From positions 579,420 to 643,419 of the forward strand of contig NZ_JANDBC010000003.1 of assembly GCF_024320785.1 (NCBI RefSeq): DNA of 64,000 bases, read 5' to 3'. Both the position numbers and the translations under genes were made by a program. Below the pieces are notes generated by a model. It was not told the DNA's origin. It did no database searches and worked only from the letters and a program-made list of their open reading frames with translations. The DNA comes from Gracilimonas sediminicola. Lineage in GTDB: Bacteria > Bacteroidota > Rhodothermia > Balneolales > Balneolaceae. The stretch's first letter is position 1. Each line of letters starts with the position of its first letter. Below are positions 1-9,237 of the stretch, in pieces.

Positions 1-1543
1 TACCGAAGGTGTTTACATCCAAGTTATGGAGCCGCCCGGAAAAACCGGTTTTAATTGAAACCACACTATTTAGCTGTGAACTAAAGCTACCAACAACGCC
101 TGCTGTTTGTACAACATCCCGGGTAGAAAATAGTTGATTACCGCCTACTGCAAAGGCCTCTCTTCCCTGTTGTGAAGACTGTTCTATCGGCACATAAGCA
201 CTGGATAGGTTTAATGAATCTTCGGGAGGTGAATGTAGCCATGAACCTCCATTATCATTCAAATAACTAAAAGAAAGATTAGCGAATGATTTTTGGCCAA
301 AAACAAACTTAAAGCCAAGAATATGGTTCTGAGAAAGGTTGTGATATTCGTTCACACCGTTAGGGTTATATTTAAACCCATGATTATAACCCTGGCCATC
401 CAACTTCTGTAAAAACAGGTTATAGTCAACTTTTATTCTGCTATTAATTTGATATACAACGGAGGAGTTGAGCGAATAGCGATCCTGGTAGTTCATATAT
501 CTGTAATCACCGGATCCAGTTGATTCAATAATCCAATCGTTTCTGTCACTGTTACTTAACCCGAATGATTGATCTGAGGGCCTGAACAAATCTTTACCAA
601 GCAGGTGACCCGGCTCCGACAAGTATCTCAGCGAAACCCTGAAACCTAATTTCTCTTTGAGGATGGGTCCTCCGACAGAAACTTGTAAGTCTCTGTTTTC
701 AAGCAATGGAGCCGCTTCAGTAAAGGTTACTTTTTCCTGGGTAAAATCTTCGTAGCTCAAAAACTGTCCGGCATCTGCTTCCCGTTCTACGAATTCTAAT
801 TTCCTGTTACTTAATATTTGCCCCACGTAGGCAAGTGCATTTCCTGTCCATTCTGAAGGAACCCCTTTGGTTTGAATATCCACAACACCACTTAAAGCCT
901 GTCCGTACTCAGCGTTAAACACTCCACTGATTACTTGTAAACTGGATACCATATTTTGTTCAACCGTAAAGGCCGCCGTATTGCTGTATGCATTATTGAT
1001 GGGAACCCCATTTACCAAATACGTTACCTCTGTGGCTCTTCCTCCCCGGAAGTGACCATCTACCACACCTGCCTGATTGTTAATGGCATCTGACAAGTTT
1101 ACAACCGGTAAATCATCCAGTTGTTCTGAACTAATATATGCCGTTGTGGTAGTTCTGTCTTTTTCAACTATGGGCCTTTCAGCCGTTACAATTACTTCTT
1201 CACCCTCAATAACCGCTTCACTCATAGTAGCGTCTATTCGGGTTGTTTTGTCAACAAATACTTCAACATTCTCAACTTTATATGTTGTAAAACCCACATA
1301 ACGAAAAACGATTGTGTACGTGCCCGGATCTACATTATTAATGTTATAAAGTCCGTCAATATCCGTGGTCATACCCTTTGAAGTTCCCTCTATAAAAACC
1401 TGTACACCAATAAGAGGCTCTCCTGTACTTTCTTCCAATACTTCACCGGCAATTTTCCCTGTTTGAAAAGCGAACAAAGAATTAGCAGATATCAAAAATA
1501 TGAATAGAAAGAAAAGCTGTCTGATAATTTTAAATCCCTTCAT
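1..1543 (-). CDS. TonB-dependent outer-membrane receptor, 3' part outside the window
   Basis: The frame is open from an ATG at 1543 down to base 2, giving about 514 residues of the N-terminal part; the stop lies beyond the left edge. A signal peptide (MKGFKIIRQLFFLFIFLISA..., about 26 residues) is followed by a CarboxypepD_reg-like beta-sandwich (GEVLEESTGEPLIGV..., about residues 30-115), then a plug domain with the usual string VNLSDAINNQAGVV and FRGGRATEVTYLVNGVPI, and the first barrel strands. This family imports oligosaccharides, siderophores or cofactors using TonB energy. It lies 78 bases downstream of the carbohydrate-binding type IX-secreted protein on the same strand, near a LacI regulator and a GH30 glycosidase, so an oligosaccharide is the likely ligand (inference). 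No SusD partner is visible; it could lie to the left. Confidence 0.9.
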   Translation of the reverse strand, partial: MKGFKIIRQLFFLFIFLISANSLFAFQTGKIAGEVLEESTGEPLIGVQVFIEGTSKGMTTDIDGLYNINNVDPGTYTIVFRYVGFTTYKVENVEVFVDKTTRIDATMSEAVIEGEEVIVTAERPIVEKDRTTTTAYISSEQLDDLPVVNLSDAINNQAGVVDGHFRGGRATEVTYLVNGVPINNAYSNTAAFTVEQNMVSSLQVISGVFNAEYGQALSGVVDIQTKGVPSEWTGNALAYVGQILSNRKLEFVEREADAGQFLSYEDFTQEKVTFTEAAPLLENRDLQVSVGGPILKEKLGFRVSLRYLSEPGHLLGKDLFRPSDQSFGLSNSDRNDWIIESTGSGDYRYMNYQDRYSLNSSVVYQINSRIKVDYNLFLQKLDGQGYNHGFKYNPNGVNEYHNLSQNHILGFKFVFGQKSFANLSFSYLNDNGGSWLHSPPEDSLNLSSAYVPIEQSSQQGREAFAVGGNQLFSTRDVVQTAGVVGSFSSQLNSVVSIKTGFSGRLHNLDVNTFG

Positions 1544-1562
1544 AGAAATAATGTTTTAAATA

Positions 1563-1590
1563 AGGGCATAGCCTTTTAAAGCTATGCCCT
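1563..1590 (-). terminator. Perfect 10-bp hairpin between the CBM protein and the TonB receptor genes
   Basis: AGGGCATAGC (1563-1572) and GCTATGCCCT (1581-1590) pair perfectly around an 8-base loop. On the minus strand the hairpin follows the stop of the CBM gene by about 30 bases and precedes the receptor start by about 20 bases. Only a short weak T run follows, so it may be a partial terminator or an mRNA-stabilising 3' hairpin that makes upstream and downstream expression differ. Confidence 0.6.
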
Positions 1591-1621
1591 ATGATATATT
1601 GATGAATTAATCAGATTATCA

Positions 1622-4039
1622 TTATTTGATAAGCATCATTTTCTTAGCTGAAGTAAATGATGTTCCGGCATTAATTCGATAAAAGTACATACCTGATGAC
1701 AGGTTAGTGGCATCGAATGTCTGGTTATGGGTACCTGCAGTAAGCGCCTCATTATTAAGCAGAGTCGCAACTTTTTGTCCCAGTACGTTAAATACTTCAA
1801 GCGTTACTTTAGAAGCTGCTGGCAACGTAAAGCTAATGTTAGTAGTAGGGTTGAATGGGTTTGGATAGTTTTGATCCAAACTAAACTTCATTGGATTATC
1901 AGAACCTAATTCTTCATTTGAAGTTATTACGGCATCTGCTCCAACAAAAGCTACTACCTGCCACTGCCATGGATTTTGCCACCAGTCGCCATTAACTGCG
2001 TTAGAACCCCACGCAACTTGAATGTCACGAGCTGCTGCGTCATTGTCATTCATAGCAATTTGGAATGGATATAGATCTACATCTGTGCCAGAAGGGAAAT
2101 CAAAAGCTACATCATCTCCGGTAGCCATGTTCACAGTGCTGAGTACAGTAAGTGTTCTGTATCCTGTTGCTGTAGCTTCTATGAGTGTCTGAGAATTCGG
2201 CACTTCGCCATCGATACGTTCAGCTGTATAGCCATAGGCGTGAATAAACCCTCTCACGCTACCATCTCCGGCAGCATCTACAAGGCCTCCGCCTCTCAAC
2301 TGCCAATCAGGTTCTGCACCACCCATACCAGAAGAGCGTTGTGGGCCTGCAATGAAAGACTCAGGAGTATAGTTTCCGATACCCATCTCCCATGAATCAT
2401 AGTTCCAGGCTCCACCTGAACCATCTGCTTCAGTAGCATATACTACAGAATCATCCATCACTTCTGCATATATAATCATCTGATTGTTTTGAGTTTCAAA
2501 ACCTATCCAGAATTTACTGGAAAGATCTTCTGATGGAACACTTGATCCTATTACAGGAACTCCACTTTCGTTATCGATTGTAAATGGAACGTAATTTTCC
2601 GGGAAGAATGATGCCAGAGTTGAAGCCTCAGGAATCTCTTCATTACTGAAAGCTGTTACTACAGCGTTTACTGCATCCTGACTTAATTCTAAGGCATAAC
2701 TTTCAGCTGAAGTCATGCCGGTTTCTATAGAACCGGCTGCCAACTCACCGGCAGTTCCTTTCTCCGTTTTTGCCACAACACCATAGTGAGCTGTAAAATC
2801 ATACGCTACGCTTGGATGTGGAGCAACCGTTGTATGCTCTAATGTCAACCCACTGTCCGGGTCAATAGTACCAATGAATGATCCGCCTTCCATTTCAGTA
2901 AAGGCAGAATCCGCAAAGAATACATCATAGGTGGCAGCACCTTCAACTTCACCCACCGAAATAGTCACAATACCATCGGCTTCTGAAAGCGTAAGCGTTG
3001 GTGCAGGAGGTGCAATTTCTGTAACTCTTTTAAGGATTACATTATCGAACCATACTGAAGCGGTATCAAAGGCTACTTCAAAACCAACCTTCATGTTTGC
3101 CCAGTTTTGAGTTGCATCAACATTCAGTACATAATTAGTCATTTCGTTGGTTAAGTCTACTCTGGGAGCAAAGTTAGTCCAATCGCCATCGGTTCCGTTA
3201 TTACCAAAGAAAACCTGAATTGTTTTGGCTTCGGTACTTGCTTTAGCGTCAAAAGACATCTCATAAGGACCAGCATATATTGAATCTATTTGCTCCTCAT
3301 CCAATTCTTGCCTGATCTGAACAGCATAACTATCAATTCCTTCAGGTATGTCTGATATTTTAAATGCTCCATTATCTGCACTGAAAGTAGCCGATCCTTC
3401 GGTTACCCAGTTTCCGCTTAAGGTATCACCTACAACCATTTCACCATCTTTCAGAATGTTGTTAGACATTCTCTTCAGGCTGATATTGTCCAGGTAAACT
3501 GCCTCTGTAGCAAGCCCCATCTCAAATCCTAATTTCATACCGGAATCGGATGTATCAAATACCTGAGCTACCTCAAATTCCTGGGAAAAAGTGGTCATTT
3601 GATCGTCTAACGTTACCGGAGATGCGTAATTGGCAAAAGCCCCTCCATTTTGACCAAAATAGACATTGAGTCCTCTGGATGCGCCGGATTCAGTTCTGGC
3701 ATCAAATGATAATTCGTAAGTAGCACCTGCCTTTAATGCTGCAATCTGCTCAGGAGTTAATATCTGATTAAACTGAATGTGCCATGGCTGCGAACCATCC
3801 GCTGCAATATTCGTTACCGCTAACTCTCCTGTACTGGCATCAAAATCTGCTGATGCAGCAGCAAAGTCAGCTTCATATGTTGACCATACTGCTGAAATAC
3901 TATCACCAGCAAAGTCACCATCATTAATTACCTCATCACCACTAAATGTGTACTGTGCAAAAGAGTTTGTCATAAACCCTATAGACAGGAACATCAGGAA
4001 AAACAGTGACGAAGTATTCTTAATCGTAGCCTTTTTCAT
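1622..4039 (-). CDS. Secreted protein with tandem carbohydrate-binding modules and a type IX sorting domain
   Basis: About 805 residues from the ATG at 4039, chosen because it begins a clean signal peptide ([20 protein letters not shown], ending SFAQ); an in-frame ATG 36 bases upstream adds a non-signal-like extension. Two similar CBM4/9-like jelly rolls follow (about residues 30-195 and 200-340; both contain an [17 protein letters not shown] strand and a closing [16 protein letters not shown] strand). A fibronectin-like stretch (about 345-440) comes next, then a CBM9-like/DOMON-like domain (about 460-690) and a C-terminal type A sorting domain ([12 protein letters not shown] ... [10 protein letters not shown]). 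No catalytic domain is recognised, so it probably binds glycan at the surface or is a substrate-capturing partner of the receptor next door. The module assignment rests on sequence feel; the sorting domain is secure. Confidence 0.8.
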   Translation of the reverse strand: MKKATIKNTSSLFFLMFLSIGFMTNSFAQYTFSGDEVINDGDFAGDSISAVWSTYEADFAAASADFDASTGELAVTNIAADGSQPWHIQFNQILTPEQIAALKAGATYELSFDARTESGASRGLNVYFGQNGGAFANYASPVTLDDQMTTFSQEFEVAQVFDTSDSGMKLGFEMGLATEAVYLDNISLKRMSNNILKDGEMVVGDTLSGNWVTEGSATFSADNGAFKISDIPEGIDSYAVQIRQELDEEQIDSIYAGPYEMSFDAKASTEAKTIQVFFGNNGTDGDWTNFAPRVDLTNEMTNYVLNVDATQNWANMKVGFEVAFDTASVWFDNVILKRVTEIAPPAPTLTLSEADGIVTISVGEVEGAATYDVFFADSAFTEMEGGSFIGTIDPDSGLTLEHTTVAPHPSVAYDFTAHYGVVAKTEKGTAGELAAGSIETGMTSAESYALELSQDAVNAVVTAFSNEEIPEASTLASFFPENYVPFTIDNESGVPVIGSSVPSEDLSSKFWIGFETQNNQMIIYAEVMDDSVVYATEADGSGGAWNYDSWEMGIGNYTPESFIAGPQRSSGMGGAEPDWQLRGGGLVDAAGDGSVRGFIHAYGYTAERIDGEVPNSQTLIEATATGYRTLTVLSTVNMATGDDVAFDFPSGTDVDLYPFQIAMNDNDAAARDIQVAWGSNAVNGDWWQNPWQWQVVAFVGADAVITSNEELGSDNPMKFSLDQNYPNPFNPTTNISFTLPAASKVTLEVFNVLGQKVATLLNNEALTAGTHNQTFDATNLSSGMYFYRINAGTSFTSAKKMMLIK

Positions 4040-4234
4040 AATTCTTGTTTTTATAATTAATAATTGAATGGACATGATTCTATAACGAGAGTATCGAACC
4101 TTCGAAGCGCTCCCACAGAGTGAATGAATGCCACATGAATTTTATCGAATCCCTTTCAGAAATACAATAATTTTTTCTCATTTATGGGATTTTTTATCAC
4201 AAGCATGATAATTCACGTCCTTTTCAACCTACAA

Positions 4235-4254
4235 ATAACATATGAAGATGTTAT
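4235..4254. promoter_or_regulatory. Candidate LacI-family operator, perfect 7+7 inverted repeat
   Basis: ATAACAT (4235-4241) and ATGTTAT (4248-4254) are perfect inverted arms around six bases. It sits in the divergent gap about 155 bases before the LacI start. The centre lacks the CG typical of many LacI operators, so the assignment is only a suggestion from position and symmetry. Confidence 0.35.
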
Positions 4255-4340
4255 GAAGCCCTTTTATTCAATAATATCGGCTACAAAATCATTTTTTCTT
4301 AAAAAAGCCCTTTCATAATTGCTTATAATTTACGATTCTT

Positions 4341-4357
4341 ATGAAAATATTTTTCAT
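4341..4357. promoter_or_regulatory. Second palindrome close to the LacI gene
   Basis: ATGAAAATATTTTTCAT is symmetric at all but one base pair about its centre. It lies 51 bases upstream of the LacI start, where an autoregulatory operator would be expected. AT-rich sequence makes chance symmetry fairly likely. Confidence 0.25.
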
Positions 4358-4408
4358 GACAGTGAATAACTTTCTATCAATTACAGATTATTAATTCTGG
4401 GGTGAATT

Positions 4409-5413
4409 ATGAAGCCGACTTTAAAGGATATCGCGGAACAAACCGGGCTATCAATTTCAACGGTATCAAGAATCTTACGTGGTGATTCGAATAGCAGTAA
4501 GGACAATGTGGAACAAACAATCCATGTTGCTCAAAGACTTAATTATCCCATAAACTCCCGGCTGCTAAATCAGCAGTACGAGTATAAATCAACACTTCAG
4601 GTTGCTCTGATTAGCTCTTTTTATCCTGACGAATTCTATTCTGCTTTCTTTTATGGAATCAATAATGCAGCTAAAGCAGAAAATATTAACATGTCTTACC
4701 ACATTTATACTCCCGAAGATGAAAACCTTCACTCCCTGATTAACAGCCTAAGCCATAATTTTATTGATGCTGCTATACTATTCATCCCTACCCTGCAGGA
4801 AAGTGACTATAAAGAAATAATTGAGAATGTACCCGAGAGCTTTCCACTGGTTTCCTTGGCACCGGCCTTTAATCCGGTTATAGATACCATGACTTTTGAC
4901 TCATACCGAGGTGGCCACCTGGTAGCAAAACATTTTTATGATCGCGGCTATAAAGACATGGGAATCATAACGGGACCTCATACTAAGAATGAGGCTATTT
5001 TTCGAAAAAACGGGTTCACTGATTTTATTAATCAAAAAGAAGATGCTACACTGGTGTGGCAAGTTGAGGGTGATTACACTTTTGGGTTCGGTAAACGCGC
5101 GTATCAGTCATATGCTAAGTTGGATAAGAAACCCCGGGCTATTTTTACCAGTAACGACTATATGTGCCTGGGATTTCTTGAGCAGGCTACCAGAAATGGA
5201 GTTAATATCCCCGGAGATGTAGCTGTAGCAGGATTTGATGACCTGCCGGCCTGCGAATATGTTCATCCGGGAATAACCTCGGTTCATACCGATTATGACA
5301 TTCTTGGGAAAAAAGCGTTCAAGCTTCTAAATGATAAGATAACCCCGCCCCATGAACACAGCGGAATTCTAAGTGTGGTACCGGTGACTCTGACCGTTAG
5401 AGAGTCCTCTTGA
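4409..5413 (+). CDS. LacI/GalR-family transcriptional regulator
   Basis: 334 residues, normal for the family. The N-terminal helix-turn-helix is classical (LKDIAEQTGLSISTVSRILRG, residues about 4-24) with the hinge at about 45-58. The rest is a periplasmic-binding-protein-like effector domain, with the usual FTSNDYMCLGFLEQ and VAVAGFDDLP segments near residues 245-285. It binds DNA as a dimer and releases or engages it on binding a sugar. It is transcribed away from the CBM/TonB genes across a 369-base gap with palindromes, and the GH30 and SGNH genes lie on its other side, so it probably controls this glycan-use region and possibly itself. The effector sugar cannot be read from sequence. Confidence 0.93.
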   Translation: MKPTLKDIAEQTGLSISTVSRILRGDSNSSKDNVEQTIHVAQRLNYPINSRLLNQQYEYKSTLQVALISSFYPDEFYSAFFYGINNAAKAENINMSYHIYTPEDENLHSLINSLSHNFIDAAILFIPTLQESDYKEIIENVPESFPLVSLAPAFNPVIDTMTFDSYRGGHLVAKHFYDRGYKDMGIITGPHTKNEAIFRKNGFTDFINQKEDATLVWQVEGDYTFGFGKRAYQSYAKLDKKPRAIFTSNDYMCLGFLEQATRNGVNIPGDVAVAGFDDLPACEYVHPGITSVHTDYDILGKKAFKLLNDKITPPHEHSGILSVVPVTLTVRESS

Positions 5414-5465
5414 TTGTAATTGGGTAACTATGTGTCTTTTCAAATCCTGAAGGGTGTCGAAAGAC

Positions 5466-7229
5466 TTATCTTCTTGACTGTAAAAATTTTTGGTGATACC
5501 GGGTGGCCTCAGCTGTGTCTTCTTTAAAGAGGTAATACCGGGTCAGATTATAGTATAAAACCGGTTCATTGGATCCTAACCGCAAGCTTTCATCCAGCCA
5601 GTATTTGGCTTTGTCGTATGCTTTGTTATCCGTGTAAATGGATGAAAGTACATTCATATATCTTGGGTCATATGCTCCCTCATTTAGCACCTGTTCGATT
5701 ATATTCACCAGATATGCATTAGCCTGAGGATTATTAATAGCATATTCGATACCCCTCTCTATCAAATCAACAGAATTGAGCTGCCACTTAAGCATCTCAT
5801 AATAATGAGGCATCACTTCCCGGGCATTATCCGCCTTCATCTGCTGATCTACAATTTTCTTTAGCGCATCGGGTACTGATTTTTGATTAACCTTAGTTAC
5901 CGCTGCGATCGAATCAACATAAGATGATCTCATTAAGTCCTTATAGACCTCATTGAACTTTTCCAATTCTTCAGTTTCAGAAAGGCCCTTTTGAAAAGGA
6001 TACCCACTCATAAGCCTGGATACAGTGATTTCCGCATAGGCCTTTTCAAATTGACTGATATCCTCTGGCGTATCAAATACATTGGGAGAATAGGCTCTTT
6101 TGATCCTTTCTAATTCAAGAAGGTGCTCAAAGAAAAGATCGGCCATAAGTTTATGCCCCATGAAGTTGGGATGTAAATGATCAACAAACATCGACTCATC
6201 CTCAATCCCGCTGGTGGAGTTGCTTCTTATCATTCTTTCAACATCCACCAGATGTACATTTGGGTCTTTAGCAAAATCATTTATTAGCTCATTAATCTCG
6301 TTAGGTGCCCTGAACCTGATCTCATCCAGCTCTTTTGCTTCATCAAACAATGTTATTGCTGCATTTTTATCACCGGTTTCGAAATGCTTCTCCCCTTCAG
6401 CATATGCTTTCAGGGCTTCATTTTTATCTGATAACGGCGGCTGATCCTTTAAGTTGGAAGCAACCGTTCCCAGTAATATGGGAACTCCATTGCTTTTGAA
6501 AAGCTCTGCCACATCTCCGATGTTTCTTTTGAATTGTTTTATTCCGGATGAATAGATTTCACCGCCAAGTTCAATTTTGGATTCTCTGATGACGGAAGCC
6601 ATCATCGTTCTCTGCTTATTCTTTTCATTATCCTTGGGACGAAATAGATTCTCTAAAAGCTGATACAGCCTCAGGTTCTTGAGGCTCAGAACCATCCTTT
6701 TTACTCTGATACTATTAATTAACCCAAATTGAGTAGTTCCTGCCCCAAATGACCCATAGTATTCATTATGGCCGGCATAAACGATAATTGCATCGGGTTG
6801 ATAATCCATCAGCCTATTTGAAATATCCCAAATCACGTAACTGTTTACGGCAGTCATGCCAAGGTTAACAACCTCTATATTTAGCCCGTCTGTTTCCAAC
6901 AGCAGCTTTTGTTCTAATTGTTCAGCAAAGCTATAGTAGAAATTATAAGGGTAGCCTTGCGTGGATGATCCACCTAAAACAAAAATCCTGAAGGTATTTG
7001 CTTTCTTCTTCTTTAAGAATGGTGATACCGCTACTTGTGGTTTGAAAGATGGAAAATAGCGGGGCACAAAAGAGGAATTTGTAATCAAATAATCCGGCTG
7101 AGAAGGAACCTCAATAAAAAGGTCTTGTGCTTCCTCATTATACCCTCCAATTATCAGGGCAATTTCTATAAAACCCAGCAAAAAAAGCGGAAAAAGCAGT
7201 GTTATAATCCAGTAGATTTTATTTTTCAT
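5466..7229 (-). CDS. Membrane-anchored SGNH/GDSL-hydrolase-like protein with C-terminal TPRs (copy 1)
   Basis: 587 residues. An N-terminal membrane anchor (about residues 5-28) is followed by an SGNH-hydrolase fold: block I GGSSTQGYPYNF (Ser near 88), block III YAGHNEYYGSFG (Asn near 158) and block V DHLHPN (Asp/His near 345). The family hydrolyses or transfers ester-linked acyl groups. Downstream of the catalytic part are helical repeats ending in a TPR-like pair (KAYDKAKYWLDESLRLGSNE and the following helix). It is a tandem paralog of the next gene; domain order, motifs and length all match. The two lie 124 bases apart on one strand in the glycan region, so acyl-group removal from a polysaccharide is a reasonable guess, but no substrate can be named. 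The stop lies 52 bases from the convergent LacI stop. Confidence 0.8.
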   Translation of the reverse strand: MKNKIYWIITLLFPLFLLGFIEIALIIGGYNEEAQDLFIEVPSQPDYLITNSSFVPRYFPSFKPQVAVSPFLKKKKANTFRIFVLGGSSTQGYPYNFYYSFAEQLEQKLLLETDGLNIEVVNLGMTAVNSYVIWDISNRLMDYQPDAIIVYAGHNEYYGSFGAGTTQFGLINSIRVKRMVLSLKNLRLYQLLENLFRPKDNEKNKQRTMMASVIRESKIELGGEIYSSGIKQFKRNIGDVAELFKSNGVPILLGTVASNLKDQPPLSDKNEALKAYAEGEKHFETGDKNAAITLFDEAKELDEIRFRAPNEINELINDFAKDPNVHLVDVERMIRSNSTSGIEDESMFVDHLHPNFMGHKLMADLFFEHLLELERIKRAYSPNVFDTPEDISQFEKAYAEITVSRLMSGYPFQKGLSETEELEKFNEVYKDLMRSSYVDSIAAVTKVNQKSVPDALKKIVDQQMKADNAREVMPHYYEMLKWQLNSVDLIERGIEYAINNPQANAYLVNIIEQVLNEGAYDPRYMNVLSSIYTDNKAYDKAKYWLDESLRLGSNEPVLYYNLTRYYLFKEDTAEATRYHQKFLQSRR

Positions 7230-7353
7230 ATGATGAGTAAAATGTTCAGAATGGTCCTATTCAAAGAATTACAACCCGGTAAAGTGTAATCAGCAAAATT
7301 GGAGACCCTCCTTTTCTCATTTTTTTGATGAATACCGAGTCATGTGTTTCAAC

Positions 7354-9126
7354 CTATTGCTCATTTCGTAAACGAATGTACTTTTCAAATGCTTTTTTTG
7401 CGTTGGTTGTATCTCCTTTCAGGGCATAAAGCCTGGCATAGCTATACCAAAGCAAAATCGAATCTTCATCCCGTTCTTTAACTTTTTGCAACCAGAATTC
7501 ACTTCTTTCTAAATCTTCATGAAGTAAGTAAAGGGCTGCAAGAGTGTTTGCAAAAAATGGGTCTTCACGCTCAATGCTTAGAATGGTGTGAAGGATACTT
7601 ACTGAATATGAATCATATTCTCGATCATTGATTGCATAGTTTACACTCTTTTTAAGCAAATCAGTATTGAATAATTGCCAATGCACAAAATCCCGGTAGT
7701 GTTGTAATACTGAAATAGTATCTGTTTGGTTATTCTCATAGTTTATGACATCCGTGAGTGCCAACGGAATATCGCGTTGCATTCTCCAGGACGAAGCCGC
7801 AATAGAATCTATATAGGAGCGGCTAAGATAATTGTTGTACTCATTCTGAAATTGAGCAAATTCCTGTTGCCCTGTTAACCCTTTTTTAAATGGATATCCC
7901 GCCTTCAGTCGCTTGATCTGAACATTCGCATAAATTTTTTCAAACTCAGATATTGAGGTATTGTCGTATAATGGATTCACAGTGTATGCTTCACTAATTC
8001 GGTCCATATTTTCCCTGAGTGACTCAAAATACAGGTCTGCGATCAACTGGTGGGCTTCCCAATCGGGGTGCAAATGATCAGTAAAGAAACTGCTGTCCTG
8101 TATGCTGCTCTCCGAAGCTTTAGCAGACGCCAAATTCACATCAACCAGGTAGGCCTTGTACTCTTTTGTGGCTTTTCTAATCACATCATTCATTTTCCCA
8201 GGTGCCCTGAAGCGTATATCATCATATTCCTTGGCTTTCAGATACGCTACCCGTGCAGAGTCAATGGATCCGGAATCAAAATAGTCGTTTCCTTCGCTGT
8301 ATTTACTGAGGGCTGCTTCACCATTTCCCAGAGGTGGCTGATCTTTCAGATTTGATGTCACAGTACCTACAAAAACAGGTATCGATTGGTCGCTAAATAA
8401 TTCCAGGATATCCGATAAATTTTCCTCAAATTGCCTGACCCCCGCTTGGTATAACTCACTATTTACCGGTATTCCGGACTCTTTTACGACTCTCGCCATC
8501 AGGGTTCGATTGTTTGCATTACCGTCCCCATCCGGACGAAGAGTATCTTCAATTAGCTGATATAGGCGCCAGTTTTTGAGGTTCAAAATCAAGCGTTTCA
8601 AACCTACTCCTTTCCCAAAACCAAATTGAGTACTGCCAACTCCAAACGATCCGTAATATTCGTTATGACCTGCATAGATAAGTATTGCATCAGGGTCGTA
8701 ATCGAGTAACCGTTTGCTTAAATCCCATAAAACAAAACTGTTTACAGCGGTCATCCCAAGATTAATTACCTCAACACCAAGACCGACGGTTTCCATCTGT
8801 AACCTCTGTTGCAGCTGCGAAGAAAAGCTACTGTAAAAATTGTAAGGAAACCCTTGGGTTGAGGAACCTCCAAGTACAAAAACCCGAAAGGTTTGATTGT
8901 CCTTCTCCTTCAAAAAAGGGTTTTTTGCTACATCGGGTGTAAATGCTGGAAAGTACCTGGATACAAAAGCAGGATTGACAACCACATACTCAGGCTGAAT
9001 TGCCACCTCTACAAAAAGTTCTTGTGCATCTTCGTTATAGCCTCCCAATCGTAAACCCAATTCCAGTAATAGAAAAAGAAATACCGGAAACAGAATGGTG
9101 AAAGCCCAAAAAACAATTTTTTTCAT
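7354..9126 (-). CDS. Membrane-anchored SGNH/GDSL-hydrolase-like protein with C-terminal TPRs (copy 2)
   Basis: 590 residues and clearly homologous over its whole length to the neighbouring copy 1. It shares the N-terminal anchor (residues about 5-27), the block I segment GGSSTQGFPYNF, block III YAGHNEYYGSFG, block V DHLHPD and a C-terminal TPR-like repeat (LERSEFWLQKV... then LYALKGDTTNAKKAFEKYI). All three SGNH catalytic positions (Ser, Asn, Asp-x-x-His) are kept in both copies, so both should be active. The copies have diverged in the linker and TPR part, which suggests an old duplication with different partners or substrates. It probably follows the GH30 gene in the same transcript, with a 111-base gap. 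The role in glycan use is inferred from context only. Confidence 0.8.
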   Translation of the reverse strand: MKKIVFWAFTILFPVFLFLLLELGLRLGGYNEDAQELFVEVAIQPEYVVVNPAFVSRYFPAFTPDVAKNPFLKEKDNQTFRVFVLGGSSTQGFPYNFYSSFSSQLQQRLQMETVGLGVEVINLGMTAVNSFVLWDLSKRLLDYDPDAILIYAGHNEYYGSFGVGSTQFGFGKGVGLKRLILNLKNWRLYQLIEDTLRPDGDGNANNRTLMARVVKESGIPVNSELYQAGVRQFEENLSDILELFSDQSIPVFVGTVTSNLKDQPPLGNGEAALSKYSEGNDYFDSGSIDSARVAYLKAKEYDDIRFRAPGKMNDVIRKATKEYKAYLVDVNLASAKASESSIQDSSFFTDHLHPDWEAHQLIADLYFESLRENMDRISEAYTVNPLYDNTSISEFEKIYANVQIKRLKAGYPFKKGLTGQQEFAQFQNEYNNYLSRSYIDSIAASSWRMQRDIPLALTDVINYENNQTDTISVLQHYRDFVHWQLFNTDLLKKSVNYAINDREYDSYSVSILHTILSIEREDPFFANTLAALYLLHEDLERSEFWLQKVKERDEDSILLWYSYARLYALKGDTTNAKKAFEKYIRLRNEQ

Positions 9127-9237
9127 ACTTACTAAATCATGTAACAGAAACTAAGTAACGGTCATAATAATTGCGTTCTGTTATTTCCTCATCAAAACAG
9201 AAAGAATGCGTATCGAATTATGAATTCAAATTACTTT

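Larger units (their letters stand above)
4040..4408. other. Divergent control region between the CBM gene and the LacI regulator
   Basis: This 369-base AT-rich stretch has no plausible gene. It must hold the promoters of the leftward CBM/TonB unit and the rightward LacI gene. Two palindromes, annotated separately, are candidate operators. The LacI start is preceded by GGGGTGAATT, a recognisable ribosome-binding site. Confidence 0.6.
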
